Notes: a model not told the origin generated them from the sequence alone. A DNA stretch of 8,258 nucleotides from Casp-actino8 sp044355095 (GCA_044355095.1 JBIKYT010000078.1:1-8258); one strand, 5' to 3'; positions 1 through 6,863 are shown, numbered from the stretch's first letter. Numbers and translations are program-made.

Positions 1-59
1 TTCGGCGGGTCTTCTGCTAGAAACTTGAGGGCACTATCAGGGGATTCCCAGGGGGAAAC
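1..59 (+). promoter_or_regulatory. Leader and ribosome binding site of the first acyl-CoA dehydrogenase gene
   Basis: Only 59 bases precede the first gene. A strong Shine-Dalgarno sequence AGGGGG lies at 50-55, four bases before the ATG at 60, and fixes that start. The motif CAGGGG occurs twice (38-43 and 49-54), but only the second copy is correctly spaced. Two plus-strand frames end early in this stretch (TAG at 18-20, TGA at 26-28), so the tail of an upstream gene could end here; this cannot be shown. I see no convincing -35/-10 pair, so the operon promoter may lie left of the window. Confidence 0.6.
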
Positions 60-1235
60 ATGGATATCGGGTACACCGACGAACAGCAGGCGATGCGCAC
101 CGAGTTGCGCTCGTACTACGAGAAACTTCTTGACGAAAAGACCGTCAAAGATCTGAGCACGAGCCACGGAATCGGCGAAACACCGCGTCGCGTCTGGAAG
201 CAGATGTGTGCCGATGGATGGGCCGGAATTGGCTGGCCCAAAGATTTCGGTGGCCAGGGTCGCAGCGCGATTGAACAATTCATCTTCTTTGATGAATCGA
301 TGCGCGCTGGTGCTCCAGTTCCGATGTTGAGTATCAACACCGTTGGACCAACCCTCATGAACTTCGGTACTGAACAGCAGAAAGAATTCTTTTTGCCCAA
401 GATCTTGAAGGGTGATCTGCACTTCTGCATCGGATACAGCGAACCAGGTTCTGGCACCGACTTGGCATCACTACAAACTCGTGCCGTGCGTGACGGCGAC
501 GTATACGTTGTCAACGGTCAAAAGATGTGGACTTCGCTGTCAAGCGATGCTGACTATTGCTGGCTCGCAGTTCGCACCGATGCTGACGCCCCCAAGCACA
601 AAGGCATCAGCATTCTCATCATGCCGATGAACACGCCTGGCATCACATTGCAGAAGCTCAACCTCATCGGCGAACACGACATCAATGCGATGTTCCTCGA
701 TGACGTGCGTATTCCAGTTGAGAACTGTGTCGGTGGAGAAAACAAGGGTTGGACCCTCATCACCAACCAACTCAACCACGAGCGCGTCACCTTGTGTTCA
801 ACCGGCGTGATTGACCGTGCTCTTGCTGACACTCTTGAATATGCCAAGACCACTCTCCTCCCCGACGGTCGTCGCATTGCCGATCAAGAGTGGGTGCAAA
901 TGAACTTGGCTCGAGTGCATGCCAAACTTGACGTTTTGCGTCTCATGAACTGGCAATCAGCATGGGAAGCAACTCAAGGAAAACTTGATATTGGTCACTG
1001 TTCATCAATCAAGGTGTACGGAACCGAGTTTTACCTTGAAGCATTCAGACTGTTGTTTGAAATTCTTGGACCGACGGGTTATCTCGTACAAGGAACACCT
1101 GGCGCCGTCATTCGCGCCCGACTCGAGAGCATGTACCGCGGCATGCTCATCCTCACCTTTGGTGGCGGAACAAACGAAATGCAACGCGACCTCATCACAA
1201 TGTTCTCTCTTGGATTCCCCCGGGCGGCCCGCTAA
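60..1235 (+). CDS. Acyl-CoA dehydrogenase, FadE26/ChsE4-like catalytic subunit
   Basis: A 391-residue flavoenzyme expected to introduce an alpha,beta double bond into an acyl-CoA, passing electrons to electron-transfer flavoprotein in the cytoplasm. Visible signatures are the FAD/substrate motif SEPGSGTDL (residues 127-135), VNGQKMWTS (151-159), the helix-G motif NHERV (239-243) and a C-terminal GGGTNEMQRD (368-377). The usual Tyr-Glu-Gly-Thr base of medium-chain enzymes is absent there (Gly instead of Glu). The candidate catalytic base is therefore Glu241, the position used in isovaleryl-CoA dehydrogenase and mycobacterial FadE26. The N-terminus (YTDEQQ..RTELRSYY), the WPKDFGGQGRSA segment (59-70) and the ENxGW and NQLNHERV stretches closely resemble FadE26 as I remember it. 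FadE26 works as an alpha2beta2 heterotetramer with FadE27 in cholesterol side-chain beta-oxidation. The stop overlaps the next start by one base (TAATG), as expected for co-translated partners. Family is secure; the substrate is inferred. Confidence 0.95.
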   Translation: MDIGYTDEQQAMRTELRSYYEKLLDEKTVKDLSTSHGIGETPRRVWKQMCADGWAGIGWPKDFGGQGRSAIEQFIFFDESMRAGAPVPMLSINTVGPTLMNFGTEQQKEFFLPKILKGDLHFCIGYSEPGSGTDLASLQTRAVRDGDVYVVNGQKMWTSLSSDADYCWLAVRTDADAPKHKGISILIMPMNTPGITLQKLNLIGEHDINAMFLDDVRIPVENCVGGENKGWTLITNQLNHERVTLCSTGVIDRALADTLEYAKTTLLPDGRRIADQEWVQMNLARVHAKLDVLRLMNWQSAWEATQGKLDIGHCSSIKVYGTEFYLEAFRLLFEILGPTGYLVQGTPGAVIRARLESMYRGMLILTFGGGTNEMQRDLITMFSLGFPRAAR

Positions 1236-2284
1236 TGGATTTTTCACTCACCTCAGACCAAAACGAATTGCGCGCATTGGCTCGCCAAATCTTGACCGAC
1301 GTCTGCACACCAGAACATCTCAAGCAGATTGGTGCAACCGAAAGTGCAACCGATCTTGCATTGTGGCGCACGTTGGCTGATGCTGGCCTCGTCGGCATTG
1401 GACTACCTGAATCAGTAGGTGGTGCTGACCTTGGCATCATCGAAACATCAGTGGTTCTTGAAGAAATCGGTCGAGTCGCTGCACCCGTACCCGCGTTCGC
1501 AGTGATGGGCCTCGCCGCCAATGCACTCGTGGCTTACCCCGAACTTCTTGAGGGTGTTACCAGTGGCGAGACCATCGTGACCGCCGCTCTTCACGAGGCT
1601 GTGGGCGATGTTTTCAATCCGGCAACTATTGTTGTTGACGGCAAGATCACCGGAACCAAAGTGTGCGTTCCTCACGGATTAATCGCCAAGCGATTTGTGG
1701 TGAGCGCGGCTGATGGTTTGTATTGCGTTGAGGCCAACGACCCCAACGTCAAGATCACCCGCCAAGACACAACAAGCGGTGTTCCTGATGCTCTTGTTGA
1801 ATTCAAGAATGCGACTGCGAAGTGCCTTGGCAATCCGGGTGCAACAGCAGAGTTGATTAACCGCGGTATTGCAGCGGCTTGCATCATGACTTCGGGTGCT
1901 TGCCAATCGGCTTTGGCACTCATGGCCGAATATGCAAAGGGACGCTTCCAGTTTGAAAAGGCCATCGCGACTTTCCAGGCTGTGAGCCAACGTGCCGGTG
2001 ACGCATACATCGACACCGAAGGTGTTCGATTGACGGCATGGCAAGCCGCATGGCGATTGAGCGAAGGACTCCCCGCCGACGAAGCTTTGTTGTCGGCCAA
2101 GTTCTGGGCGGCCGAAGGCGGCTGGCGCGTGATGCACGGCTCACACCATGTTCATGGTGGTGTTGGTGTAGACCGCGATTACCCATTGCACCGCTACTTC
2201 TTGTTGCATAAGCAACTCGAATTGCAGTTGGGTTCAACGCAGCCGAGCCTCGCGCGTTTGGGTCAAATCTTGGTTAACGGTTGA
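1235..2284 (+). CDS. Acyl-CoA dehydrogenase, FadE27/ChsE5-like non-catalytic partner subunit
   Basis: A 349-residue acyl-CoA dehydrogenase-fold protein, shorter than the usual 380-400. The N-terminal helical domain is recognisable (MDFSLTSDQNELRALAR; GLVGIGLPESVGG at 51-63; VVLEEIGR at 73-80). The adenine/FAD-contact motif of helix H is kept (RFQFEKAIATFQAVSQ, 237-252), as is a C-terminal HHVHGGVGVDRDYPLHRY (304-321). The SEPxxGTD loop is missing: the equivalent region reads ALHEAVGDVFNPA (118-130). The helix-G glutamate is also gone, with INRG at 208-211 where the upstream partner has NHERV. This pattern matches the non-catalytic half of actinobacterial heterotetrameric dehydrogenases (FadE26-FadE27 and FadE28-FadE29 types), in which the composite active site uses the partner's glutamate. 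The start is set by the TAATG overlap with the upstream gene. A separately acting enzyme is less likely because the catalytic residues are absent. Confidence 0.92.
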   Translation: MDFSLTSDQNELRALARQILTDVCTPEHLKQIGATESATDLALWRTLADAGLVGIGLPESVGGADLGIIETSVVLEEIGRVAAPVPAFAVMGLAANALVAYPELLEGVTSGETIVTAALHEAVGDVFNPATIVVDGKITGTKVCVPHGLIAKRFVVSAADGLYCVEANDPNVKITRQDTTSGVPDALVEFKNATAKCLGNPGATAELINRGIAAACIMTSGACQSALALMAEYAKGRFQFEKAIATFQAVSQRAGDAYIDTEGVRLTAWQAAWRLSEGLPADEALLSAKFWAAEGGWRVMHGSHHVHGGVGVDRDYPLHRYFLLHKQLELQLGSTQPSLARLGQILVNG

Positions 2285-2300
2285 GACTCGAACGCGACCA

Positions 2301-2981
2301 ATGACTCAACCAACCCCTAATCCCAATCCCATACTTCCCGACAACCCCGAGTACTTGCCGATTCATACGCGCAACTACGAAGTTCGCGCGTTCAAGATAA
2401 ACGACAACGAAATTCTGTTGTGGGGTGCTGTGCGCGACGACAAGCCGGCTGGCATGTACGTCCAGAACGATGATGAAGTTCTGACGATCCATCACATGGT
2501 TGTGCAGTTGCGCATCTCTTTTCCCATGATGGAAATTCTTGATGCGTCGGCCGAACTCAAAGAGTTTCCGCATCACGAGTGCCCCGGAATCGGCATTAAG
2601 TACAAGGGCCTCATTGGCTTGTCAATTGCTCGCGGCTTCACACATAAAGTTCGCGAGTTGTTCGGTGGCCCACGCGGTTGCACGCACACCACCGCTTTGT
2701 TACAGGCAATGGGACCAGTTGCAATTCAATGTGGCTGGAGCATGCGCGTCATCAAAATGAACGAAGCATTTGAAGCAGGGGCGACTCGACCAGAGATGAC
2801 TCCCGAACAACGCGAGATGGGATTTAAGTCGAACTTAAATACGTGTCATATCTGGGACGAAGAAGGCGAGCAAGTACGCAGAATTCGTGCGGGCGAAGAT
2901 ATTGGTGCACCGTTGTCGGTGACACGCCGACTCGACAAGCTTGGGCGCGACCCCGGCGAATGGGGTCGCATCCGCGGCTAA
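2301..2981 (+). CDS. DUF2889 family protein of unknown function
   Basis: A 226-residue soluble protein with no signal peptide or membrane segment. It starts 16 bases after the partner dehydrogenase and probably belongs to the same transcript. The Pro/Asn-rich N-terminus (PTPNPNP, residues 4-10) is followed by a domain I recognise as DUF2889-like. Features are IHTRNYEVRAF (21-31), LWGAVRDDKP (40-49), IHHMVVQLRI (63-72), CPGI (94-97), IARGFTHKVRELFGG (109-123), the hallmark GCTHTTALL (126-134) and NTCHIW (180-185). Conserved Cys and His (His64/65, Cys94, Cys127, His129, Cys182, His183) could bind a metal or form an active site, but that is inference. No Shine-Dalgarno stands out before the ATG, so translation may depend on coupling with the upstream gene. 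The family has no established function to my knowledge; its place behind a dehydrogenase pair suggests a role in CoA-ester catabolism. Confidence 0.85.
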   Translation: MTQPTPNPNPILPDNPEYLPIHTRNYEVRAFKINDNEILLWGAVRDDKPAGMYVQNDDEVLTIHHMVVQLRISFPMMEILDASAELKEFPHHECPGIGIKYKGLIGLSIARGFTHKVRELFGGPRGCTHTTALLQAMGPVAIQCGWSMRVIKMNEAFEAGATRPEMTPEQREMGFKSNLNTCHIWDEEGEQVRRIRAGEDIGAPLSVTRRLDKLGRDPGEWGRIRG

Positions 2982-2984
2982 CCC

Positions 2985-3029
2985 ATTGGGCGCGAAATAC
3001 CCCCGAAAACGGTGGTTTATTTGCCCAAT
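2985..3029. terminator. Nested hairpin at a convergent gene junction, likely intrinsic terminator
   Basis: The 49 bases between the two convergent operons hold two nested inverted repeats. The inner hairpin spans 2999-3016: arms ACCCCCG and CGGTGGT pair over seven positions with one mismatch around an AAAA loop. It is followed on the plus strand by a T-rich run (TTTATTT, about 3016-3022), as in a Rho-independent terminator for the plus-strand operon. The outer repeat is ATTGGGC (2985-2991) with GCCCAAT (3023-3029), seven perfect pairs enclosing the inner one. On the minus strand the same stem is followed only by a weak ATTTC tract, so termination is probably stronger for the plus-strand transcript. 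Confidence 0.6.
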
Positions 3030-3030
3030 A

Positions 3031-4617
3031 TCAGCCGATCAGGCGTAGAGCTTCGGCCTTGGCCCACTGATAATCGGCTTTGCCGACTGGCGTGCGCTCA
3101 ACAACCGGCACAAAGAAGACTGCTTTGGGGCTCTTGTAGTCGGCTACCAAAGTGCGTGAGAAAGTCACAATCTCTTCCATGCTTGGGCTCGTACCAGCAC
3201 GCAGTTGAACTAGCGCCGTAACCTGCTCGCCCCAACGCTCGTTTGGCGTACCGATGACAACGGCGTCGAACACTGCGGGATGTTGCTTGAGTGCAGCTTC
3301 AACTTCTTCGGGATAGATCTTTTCTCCACCCGAGTTGATGCACACCGAACCACGACCCAGCAATGTGATCTGACCATCGTCTTCAATTTGAGCAAAGTCA
3401 CCTGGAATCACCCAACGCTTGCCATCAAATGTGCGGAAAGTTTCGGCCGTCTTGACTGGGTCTTTGAAATAGCCCAACGGGATGTTTCCGCTGCGAGCCA
3501 ACTTGCCGACTTCGCCGACGCTGCACTGGCGACCGTCTTCAGCGAGCACCGTGGTGTCATCGCTCATTGCAAACTTCGGAGACGACATTGCTGAACCATC
3601 GTCGGCACGAGCGCCGGCTGCTCCGGTTTCGGAAGCACCGAAGCTGTCAAGAATCGCCACGTTTGGCAATGCTTCACGAATCTGTTCACGAACTCCGGTT
3701 GACAATGGTGCGCCACCATTACCAATGGCAAACAACATTGACAAGTCATACGTCGGTCGCGGTTCAGTTACGAGATGCTCGGCGAGCGGTCGAGCCATCG
3801 CATCACCAATTGTTGATACCGAAGTCACGACACCATCAGCGACGAGCTGCCACACGTCATGTGCGTCAAATCGCTTCTTTGTGTACAGAACGAAACAGCC
3901 ACCAGCAGTGATGGCATTACCCATGATCCACTGACCACCGCCGTGCATCATCGGACCAATCGACATCAGGCGAGCACGAAACGCCGAAACAGCAGCTTCT
4001 TCACCCAACTGTTCAATGCGCTCGATCGGTCGATTACCACGTGCCGAATTCATTGCACCAAGAATCACGTCTTCATGACGCCACATCACACCCTTGGGCA
4101 TTCCGGTCGTTCCGCCCGTGTACAACACGTACATGTCATCAGCGGTGCGGCCAGGGAAATCACGATCGGGAGATGCTGCTGCCAATGCTGCTTCGTAATC
4201 TGCGCCAAGCACGATGACATTGCGAAGGTTCGGCAAGGCATCACGTACATCGTTAATTGCACTGAGATACTCGGGGTCGGCGATCACTGCGACACAATCG
4301 GCATTGTCATAGAGATAACGAAGCTCAGCAGCTACGTAGCGATAGTTGACGTTGATCGCGACAGCGCTGATCTTGGCGCATGCGTAAAACGCTTCGACCC
4401 ATTCGTGTGTGTTTTGTGCATGTACACCCACATGCTCACCACGCTTAATGCCAATAGACAGAAGGTGATTCGCCAAGCGAGTGATGCGCTCATCAAGTTC
4501 GGCAAAAGTGAACTTGACATCGTTAGTGATCAGCGCAGGTTCATTAGGAATCGCGTCGGCAATGACTTCAATGAGGTCACCGAGTTGGATTGAACGGGGG
4601 TACGTCTTGTGAGCCAT
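3031..4617 (-). CDS. Acyl-CoA synthetase (AMP-forming), FadD19-like
   Basis: A 528-residue ATP-dependent CoA ligase of the adenylate-forming (ANL) superfamily. It turns a carboxylic acid into its acyl-CoA through an acyl-AMP intermediate. Diagnostic motifs are the phosphate-binding loop YTGGTTGMPKGVMWRHED (166-183), DSFGASETG (324-332), the aspartate region PGDFAQIEDDGQITLLGRG (405-423), the hinge/CoA stretch SGGEKIYPEEVE (429-440) and the C-terminal catalytic lysine in RTPVGKADY (Lys513). The P-loop plus WRHED, NIPLGYFKD, GRGSVCINSGGEKIYPEEVE and GKADYQWAK closely resemble mycobacterial FadD19, a steroid side-chain CoA ligase, as remembered. It is the last gene of a three-gene minus-strand operon. 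A GAGAG ribosome site (4624-4628) sits six bases before the ATG and overlaps the upstream gene's stop. Family is certain; specificity for a sterol-type or branched side chain is inferred from motif similarity and the facing FadE26/27-like pair. Confidence 0.94.
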   Translation of the reverse strand: MAHKTYPRSIQLGDLIEVIADAIPNEPALITNDVKFTFAELDERITRLANHLLSIGIKRGEHVGVHAQNTHEWVEAFYACAKISAVAINVNYRYVAAELRYLYDNADCVAVIADPEYLSAINDVRDALPNLRNVIVLGADYEAALAAASPDRDFPGRTADDMYVLYTGGTTGMPKGVMWRHEDVILGAMNSARGNRPIERIEQLGEEAAVSAFRARLMSIGPMMHGGGQWIMGNAITAGGCFVLYTKKRFDAHDVWQLVADGVVTSVSTIGDAMARPLAEHLVTEPRPTYDLSMLFAIGNGGAPLSTGVREQIREALPNVAILDSFGASETGAAGARADDGSAMSSPKFAMSDDTTVLAEDGRQCSVGEVGKLARSGNIPLGYFKDPVKTAETFRTFDGKRWVIPGDFAQIEDDGQITLLGRGSVCINSGGEKIYPEEVEAALKQHPAVFDAVVIGTPNERWGEQVTALVQLRAGTSPSMEEIVTFSRTLVADYKSPKAVFFVPVVERTPVGKADYQWAKAEALRLIG

Positions 4618-4627
4618 GACATTCTCT

Positions 4628-5749
4628 CTATTTCTTCACGAAGCCATCAAGCATGTCAGTGAAGCCATACTTGTCATGCGGTCCAATTGCCATATTCTCG
4701 TACAAGCCGTAACCCTCGTGACGCTTGCCATCACGATCGGTGTAAGCAAACTTGGCCGAGTTATCGACGATGCCAAACAAGCGCATCGCACCTTCGGGAG
4801 TGGTTGTATCTAGGTGGAAGTTCTCAACCTTCAACGGGCCCTGCCACATTCCGTGACGCCAATCGGCGTCGTAGCCATAACCGGTTCCGATACCGATGTG
4901 CACGGGCAACAACGGTTCAATATCAAGCGTTGTGACATGACCATCGTCGGCAACAACACGAATCACGCCACCTGTTGAGAAACGTGAACCTTCACGGTAC
5001 TCAAGATCGTGTTCGGGACGACCGAGGTGTTCAATGCGACCATCGGGCCAAATGCGGGTTGCTTCTTCCATCACGCGACTGCCATCGGGATTTTCTTGCA
5101 TGATGATCATGAGCGAGTGATCGGCAAAACGAATTGGCGTGTAAATCCAGAACCAGCTGAACGGATTACTTGCGCGAATTCCAGCCGGTTCGCTTTCACC
5201 AATCGGGCGCACACCCCACGAACGGTCGCGGGTCCCCCACCATGATTTTGAATCAATTGCAAACGTGTGGCCGCCGGCAGTGAGAGTTCCATCCCAGCCA
5301 CCAGTTTGTGCGAGACGGCACGTATCAAAAATCACTCGCCCGTTTTCACGGATGTAGTGACGCGGCTCTTCAAAAGCTGGCATTGCGCCCGTCCAGGTGG
5401 CGTCAATGGTGATACCCCACTCGTTGTCGTCACAACGCACGCGCAACTTCTGCAAAGGCTCAATGACTTCAATACTGATGGGACCAACGCCAGGATTCAT
5501 ACGGTTTGCATTGTCGAGCGCACCAGAGGCACGAACAACTTGCTGCTGACCCTCATGGAAGACCAACAGATACGCATCAATCACACCCAGGTTTGGATAG
5601 ACACCCAAACCACAGACGAACATCACTGTTCCGTCGTGATTGAAACCATTGAAGTAATAGCGATCATAGAAATTACGATCACTCGTTGCGACATGGCGCA
5701 TCGGCTCAGATGTTTGGTGGATCGGGAAGTCGTCGAGATTAGACAGCAT
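4628..5749 (-). CDS. Uncharacterised AttH/CrtC-like (DUF7064/DUF7065-type) protein
   Basis: A 373-residue soluble protein rich in Trp, Tyr, Gly and Asp and predicted mostly beta-strand. The reading frame is open further upstream (to 5845). I place the start at 5749 because GGAG (5755-5758) sits five bases before this ATG, the protein then begins MLSNLDDFPIHQ, and the longer form would run 65 bases into the upstream gene. Notable segments are SDRNFYDRYYFNGF (23-36), GLGVYPNLGVIDAY (47-60), a WWGTRDRSWGVRP motif (170-182), PFSWFWIYTPIRF (196-208) and a C-terminal YENMAIGPHDKYGF (350-363). The RDxSWGVR signature and repeated strand pattern recall lipocalin-like AttH/hydroxyneurosporene-synthase (CrtC) folds and the DUF7064/DUF7065 domains; the assignment is from memory. 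No catalytic role is established. It lies between an LLM oxidoreductase and a FadD19-like ligase, 31 and 10 bases from them, so a role in the same lipid or steroid-like catabolism is plausible. Confidence 0.8.
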   Translation of the reverse strand: MLSNLDDFPIHQTSEPMRHVATSDRNFYDRYYFNGFNHDGTVMFVCGLGVYPNLGVIDAYLLVFHEGQQQVVRASGALDNANRMNPGVGPISIEVIEPLQKLRVRCDDNEWGITIDATWTGAMPAFEEPRHYIRENGRVIFDTCRLAQTGGWDGTLTAGGHTFAIDSKSWWGTRDRSWGVRPIGESEPAGIRASNPFSWFWIYTPIRFADHSLMIIMQENPDGSRVMEEATRIWPDGRIEHLGRPEHDLEYREGSRFSTGGVIRVVADDGHVTTLDIEPLLPVHIGIGTGYGYDADWRHGMWQGPLKVENFHLDTTTPEGAMRLFGIVDNSAKFAYTDRDGKRHEGYGLYENMAIGPHDKYGFTDMLDGFVKK

Positions 5750-5780
5750 GATGGCTCCGTAATGTGTGATTGATATTGAT
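5750..5780 (-). promoter_or_regulatory. Intercistronic spacer with the GGAG ribosome site that fixes a start
   Basis: This 31-base gap between the LLM oxidoreductase stop (TAA at 5781-5783) and the next ATG contains GGAG on the minus strand at 5755-5758, five bases before the start at 5749. It is the main reason for preferring the 373-residue form over the 405-residue open frame. No terminator-like hairpin is present, so read-through transcription is expected. Confidence 0.65.
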
Positions 5781-6716
5781 TTAGATAGTTGTAACGAGTG
5801 GCGCAACTTCACTGGCGAACGCGGCGATTTGATCGCAGAGTTCATCGCAGCTTTGGGCTTTGAAACGAACTTGAAGTTGATTCACTCCAGCTGCAGTTCC
5901 TTCAAGAATTCGCTCAGCGATTGACTGAGCAGAACCGCTGAGTGTTGCTTCGCCAACATCGAACGATGGCTTGCCAACATACAAGAACGGGGTGATGTGA
6001 CCGATCATGAAACCATCATTCGTCGATGGAATACGTCCCACCCGAGCGCGCTCGTCATTCAACATGTTCACCATTGATGTATCTGATGGTCCTTGTGGCA
6101 ACCAACCGTCAGCGATGCGAGCCGCACGCTTGATAGCAGCCGGGCTTGAACCCGCAACCCAAATGGGTGGACGTGGTGATTGCGTCGGCAACGGCCGAGC
6201 ACCAAATCCATCGACGAATTCGTTCTCAAGCAATTTCGCAAGTTCAGGAACGCCAACGTCAAGAGCCTTACCACGGCTATGAAAGTCAACGCCAAGTAAT
6301 TCAAATTCGGCTTGCGCGTGTCCGGCACCAATACCAATGAGCGCGCGACCATCACTGAGGTGATCGAGAGTTGCGAACTGCTTTGCTGCGACTCGCGTAC
6401 TGCGATACGGCAAAACATAGACATGGGTCAGCAATCCAACTTTGGACGTCATGCCCGCAATCCATCCGAGCGTGGCGATGGGGTCGGCCCAGTGGGTGCC
6501 CATTCCGCCAACGACCGATTCGGGAAGCGCCACGTGATCGCAGACGCCGACATAGGCATATCCATTGTCGTCGCAAGCCCGAGCCAGTTGACCCAGCTCT
6601 TTGGGCCCGGCCTTTTGTTCCCAGTCGGCCACGAAGTACGCGCTTTGGGCCTGGATGGGCAACTGCATTCCATATATACGGCGGCCATGCGGAACCGTGA
6701 ACATCCCCCGAGTCAT
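5781..6716 (-). CDS. LLM class (luciferase-like) flavin/F420-dependent oxidoreductase
   Basis: A 311-residue single-domain TIM-barrel enzyme of the bacterial luciferase-like family, using either F420 or FMN for hydride transfer. Family signatures in order are GMQLPIQAQS (16-25) as the first strand, GYAYVGVCDHVALP (52-65), WADPIATLGWIAGMTSKVGLLTHVYVLPYR (76-105), LDHLSDGRALIGIGAGHAQAEFELLGVDFHSRG (117-149) and PPIWVAGSSPAAIKRAARIADGWLP (183-207). Cofactor choice cannot be read from sequence; F420 is common for this subfamily in Actinobacteria. The start at 6716 is supported by AAGGTG (6722-6727) five bases upstream. It gives about 12 residues before the usual start of the fold, and internal Met5 and Met17 have no well-placed ribosome site. 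First gene of the minus-strand operon. In acyl-CoA or steroid clusters such enzymes can be reductases or monooxygenases; the substrate here is unknown. Confidence 0.92.
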   Translation of the reverse strand: MTRGMFTVPHGRRIYGMQLPIQAQSAYFVADWEQKAGPKELGQLARACDDNGYAYVGVCDHVALPESVVGGMGTHWADPIATLGWIAGMTSKVGLLTHVYVLPYRSTRVAAKQFATLDHLSDGRALIGIGAGHAQAEFELLGVDFHSRGKALDVGVPELAKLLENEFVDGFGARPLPTQSPRPPIWVAGSSPAAIKRAARIADGWLPQGPSDTSMVNMLNDERARVGRIPSTNDGFMIGHITPFLYVGKPSFDVGEATLSGSAQSIAERILEGTAAGVNQLQVRFKAQSCDELCDQIAAFASEVAPLVTTI

Positions 6717-6790
6717 GGTTACACCTTAGGCGTTAGCCACATTTTTTCTGATGGCGTGTCAGAAAGTATTTGGGCAGGCGACAGCATCAA
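6717..6790 (-). promoter_or_regulatory. Candidate promoter and 21-bp operator of the minus-strand operon
   Basis: Reading the minus strand toward the oxidoreductase gene, a TTGATG -35 candidate (6785-6790), a 16-base spacer and a TACTTT -10 candidate (6763-6768) place transcription initiation near 6756. That point is the centre of a perfect 7-bp inverted repeat, TTTCTGA (6745-6751) and TCAGAAA (6759-6765), separated by seven bases. A repeat overlapping the -10 edge and start point is the classical arrangement for a steric repressor, and its size and symmetry suit a TetR-family dimer. No regulator gene is in the window. The inverted repeat is directly visible; the promoter match is moderate and the repressor family is inference. 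The ribosome site AAGGTG lies at 6722-6727. Confidence 0.45.
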
Positions 6791-6863
6791 GGCTTCGCCG
6801 GAAGCTGGATGGTCAAACCCTCAATAGGGCGATGAATTTTGACCCGAAACTCCGATGTCTCAC

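Noticed and set aside
38..54. Direct repeat CAGGGG (38-43 and 49-54) as a regulatory repeat
   Set aside because: Too short and G-rich; the second copy is simply the ribosome binding site.
1672..2137. Two overlapping minus-strand open frames opposite the second dehydrogenase
   Set aside because: Both are shadows of the coding strand with no family resemblance or start signals.
3859..4593. Long plus-strand open frame (244 codons) opposite the acyl-CoA ligase gene
   Set aside because: It lies fully antisense to a gene with unmistakable ANL motifs. Its translation is rich in Cys, His and Thr without domain pattern, and there is no ribosome site; it reflects codon bias on the other strand.
5750..5845. 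N-terminal extension of the AttH/CrtC-like protein (32 extra residues)
   Set aside because: It overlaps the end of the upstream oxidoreductase gene by 65 bases, the extra residues are basic and serine-rich without conserved pattern, and a good GGAG site marks the later ATG.
6734..6762. CTGACA (6757-6762) as a -35 for the oxidoreductase gene on the minus strand
   Set aside because: Although it matches five of six consensus bases, the sequence 17 bases downstream (TGGCTA) is a poor -10. The alternative TTGATG/TACTTT pair fits better.
6312..6827. Plus-strand open frame (171 codons) opposite the LLM oxidoreductase and running into the intergenic region
   Set aside because: Mostly antisense to a well-supported gene, no recognisable domain, and it would read through the candidate operator and promoter region.
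6839..6844. TTGACC as a -35 element for the antitoxin promoter
   Set aside because: Spacing to the -10 TACACT is 25 bases, well outside the usual 16-19; the extended -10 explains the promoter better.
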